The position numbers and the translations under genes are program-made. The notes under the pieces are model-generated. The model saw only the letters and a list, made by a program, of their open reading frames with translations. It did no database searches and had not been told where the DNA came from. DNA of 64,000 bases from Anaerolineaceae bacterium (GTDB taxonomy: Bacteria > Chloroflexota > Anaerolineae > Aggregatilineales > Phototrophicaceae): assembly GCA_016124855.1 (NCBI GenBank), contig WGMX01000028.1:186001-250000 (forward strand), written 5' to 3'. This document shows positions 63,365-64,000 of this stretch, one piece after another. Positions within the stretch are counted from its first letter, which is position 1; each line of letters begins with the position of its first letter.

Positions 63365-64000
63365 CTACCGGTCACCTTCGAGTGTATCAGGGTTACGAAC
63401 AGGCTTACCACCACCCAACGCCACCGACCTTTGGAAAGCAGCCCAAACCGCCCTCGAAATTACAGTGCGGAGACCACCCTTTTCCAAATGATAAATGGCT
63501 TCTGCCGACGTTCCACCGGGGCTAGTAACCTGATTTCGCAGCTGCGCTGGATGCAAACCGGATTGTTCGGCATATTCAATCGAGCCACGCATGGTTTGCA
63601 GTACCAAGCGTTCTGCATCTCTACGAGAAAAGCCCATATGAACACCTGCATCAATCAGCGCTTCCATAAACATGAATACATAGGCCGGCCCAGTGCCGCT
63701 CAAGGCGGTTGCCATATCCAGATAACGTTCGTCGTCAAGAAAAATCTGGTCGCCCAGCGCACCAATCAACGCTTTTGCCTGCTCAATTTGCAGCGGTTGC
63801 ACTTCTGGCGTCGCTGTCCAAACAGTGATTCCTTGCCCAATTTGAGCCGGTGTGTTCGGCATTGCCCGCACTACGCTCGGATTAGCTACCCCTTCAGCAA
63901 TCGTTTTGATTTTCGCCCCGGCAATGATGCTTAGGATCAGTTTTGAAGAACGTGCACCATTTTGAAGTTCGGGCATAACATGACTTAACACCTGCGGCTT
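63365..64000 (-). CDS. proC: Pyrroline-5-carboxylate reductase (partial, 5' end beyond window)
   Basis: In-frame KPQVLSHVMPEL at the window edge; VVRAMPNTPAQIGQGITVW; ALSGTGPAYVFMFMEALIDAGVHMG; TSPGGTSAEAIYHLEKGG. Confidence 0.92.
   Translation of the reverse strand, partial: KPQVLSHVMPELQNGARSSKLILSIIAGAKIKTIAEGVANPSVVRAMPNTPAQIGQGITVWTATPEVQPLQIEQAKALIGALGDQIFLDDERYLDMATALSGTGPAYVFMFMEALIDAGVHMGFSRRDAERLVLQTMRGSIEYAEQSGLHPAQLRNQVTSPGGTSAEAIYHLEKGGLRTVISRAVWAAFQRSVALGGGKPVRNPDTLEGDR

Noticed and set aside
63431-63934. 167-aa plus-strand ORF opposite proC
   Set aside because: Antisense to conserved P5CR motifs; no RBS or domain.

Overview
This 64 kb window is a mostly housekeeping chromosomal segment. 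Its gene content and secreted-protein architectures suggest a Chloroflexota (Anaerolineae-like) bacterium, but that is inference only. About 50 genes are supported: rnc-fabF, moaC-moaDE fusion, ftsY, prfB, rpoC (without rpoB), gyrA, a BTAD-type regulator, rel/spoT, moeA, VKOR, an S1-domain protein, a run of secreted/lipoprotein genes, a LysM L,D-transpeptidase, a Ser/Thr kinase, fumC, sod, two EamA transporters, a dual substrate-binding-domain protein, nadD, obgE, a REC-fusion protein, a wHTH-AAA ATPase, tig-clpP-clpX, tRNA-Leu(UAG), a MarR/GbsR-like regulator with two MacB-like permeases and two HlyD-like adaptors, rex, mreB, atpA-G-D-C and partial proC. I found no CRISPR array, transposon, prophage or defence island. 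The best candidates for novelty are: a His/Asp-rich putative metal-binding insertion in the trigger factor PPIase domain; a Ser/Thr kinase with SH3-like and NBR1-Ig-like extracytoplasmic sensors; an uncharacterised domain fused to a degenerate receiver beside a wHTH-AAA ATPase; a 53-bp intergenic repeat present twice (about 81% identical by hand alignment) with a LexA-like core; an orphan rpoC with its own consensus promoter and structured leader; a split ATP synthase locus with a Rex-like half-site; and a duplicated MacB-like permease/adaptor set without an ATPase. All assignments come from reading the sequence and family knowledge; no searches were run.
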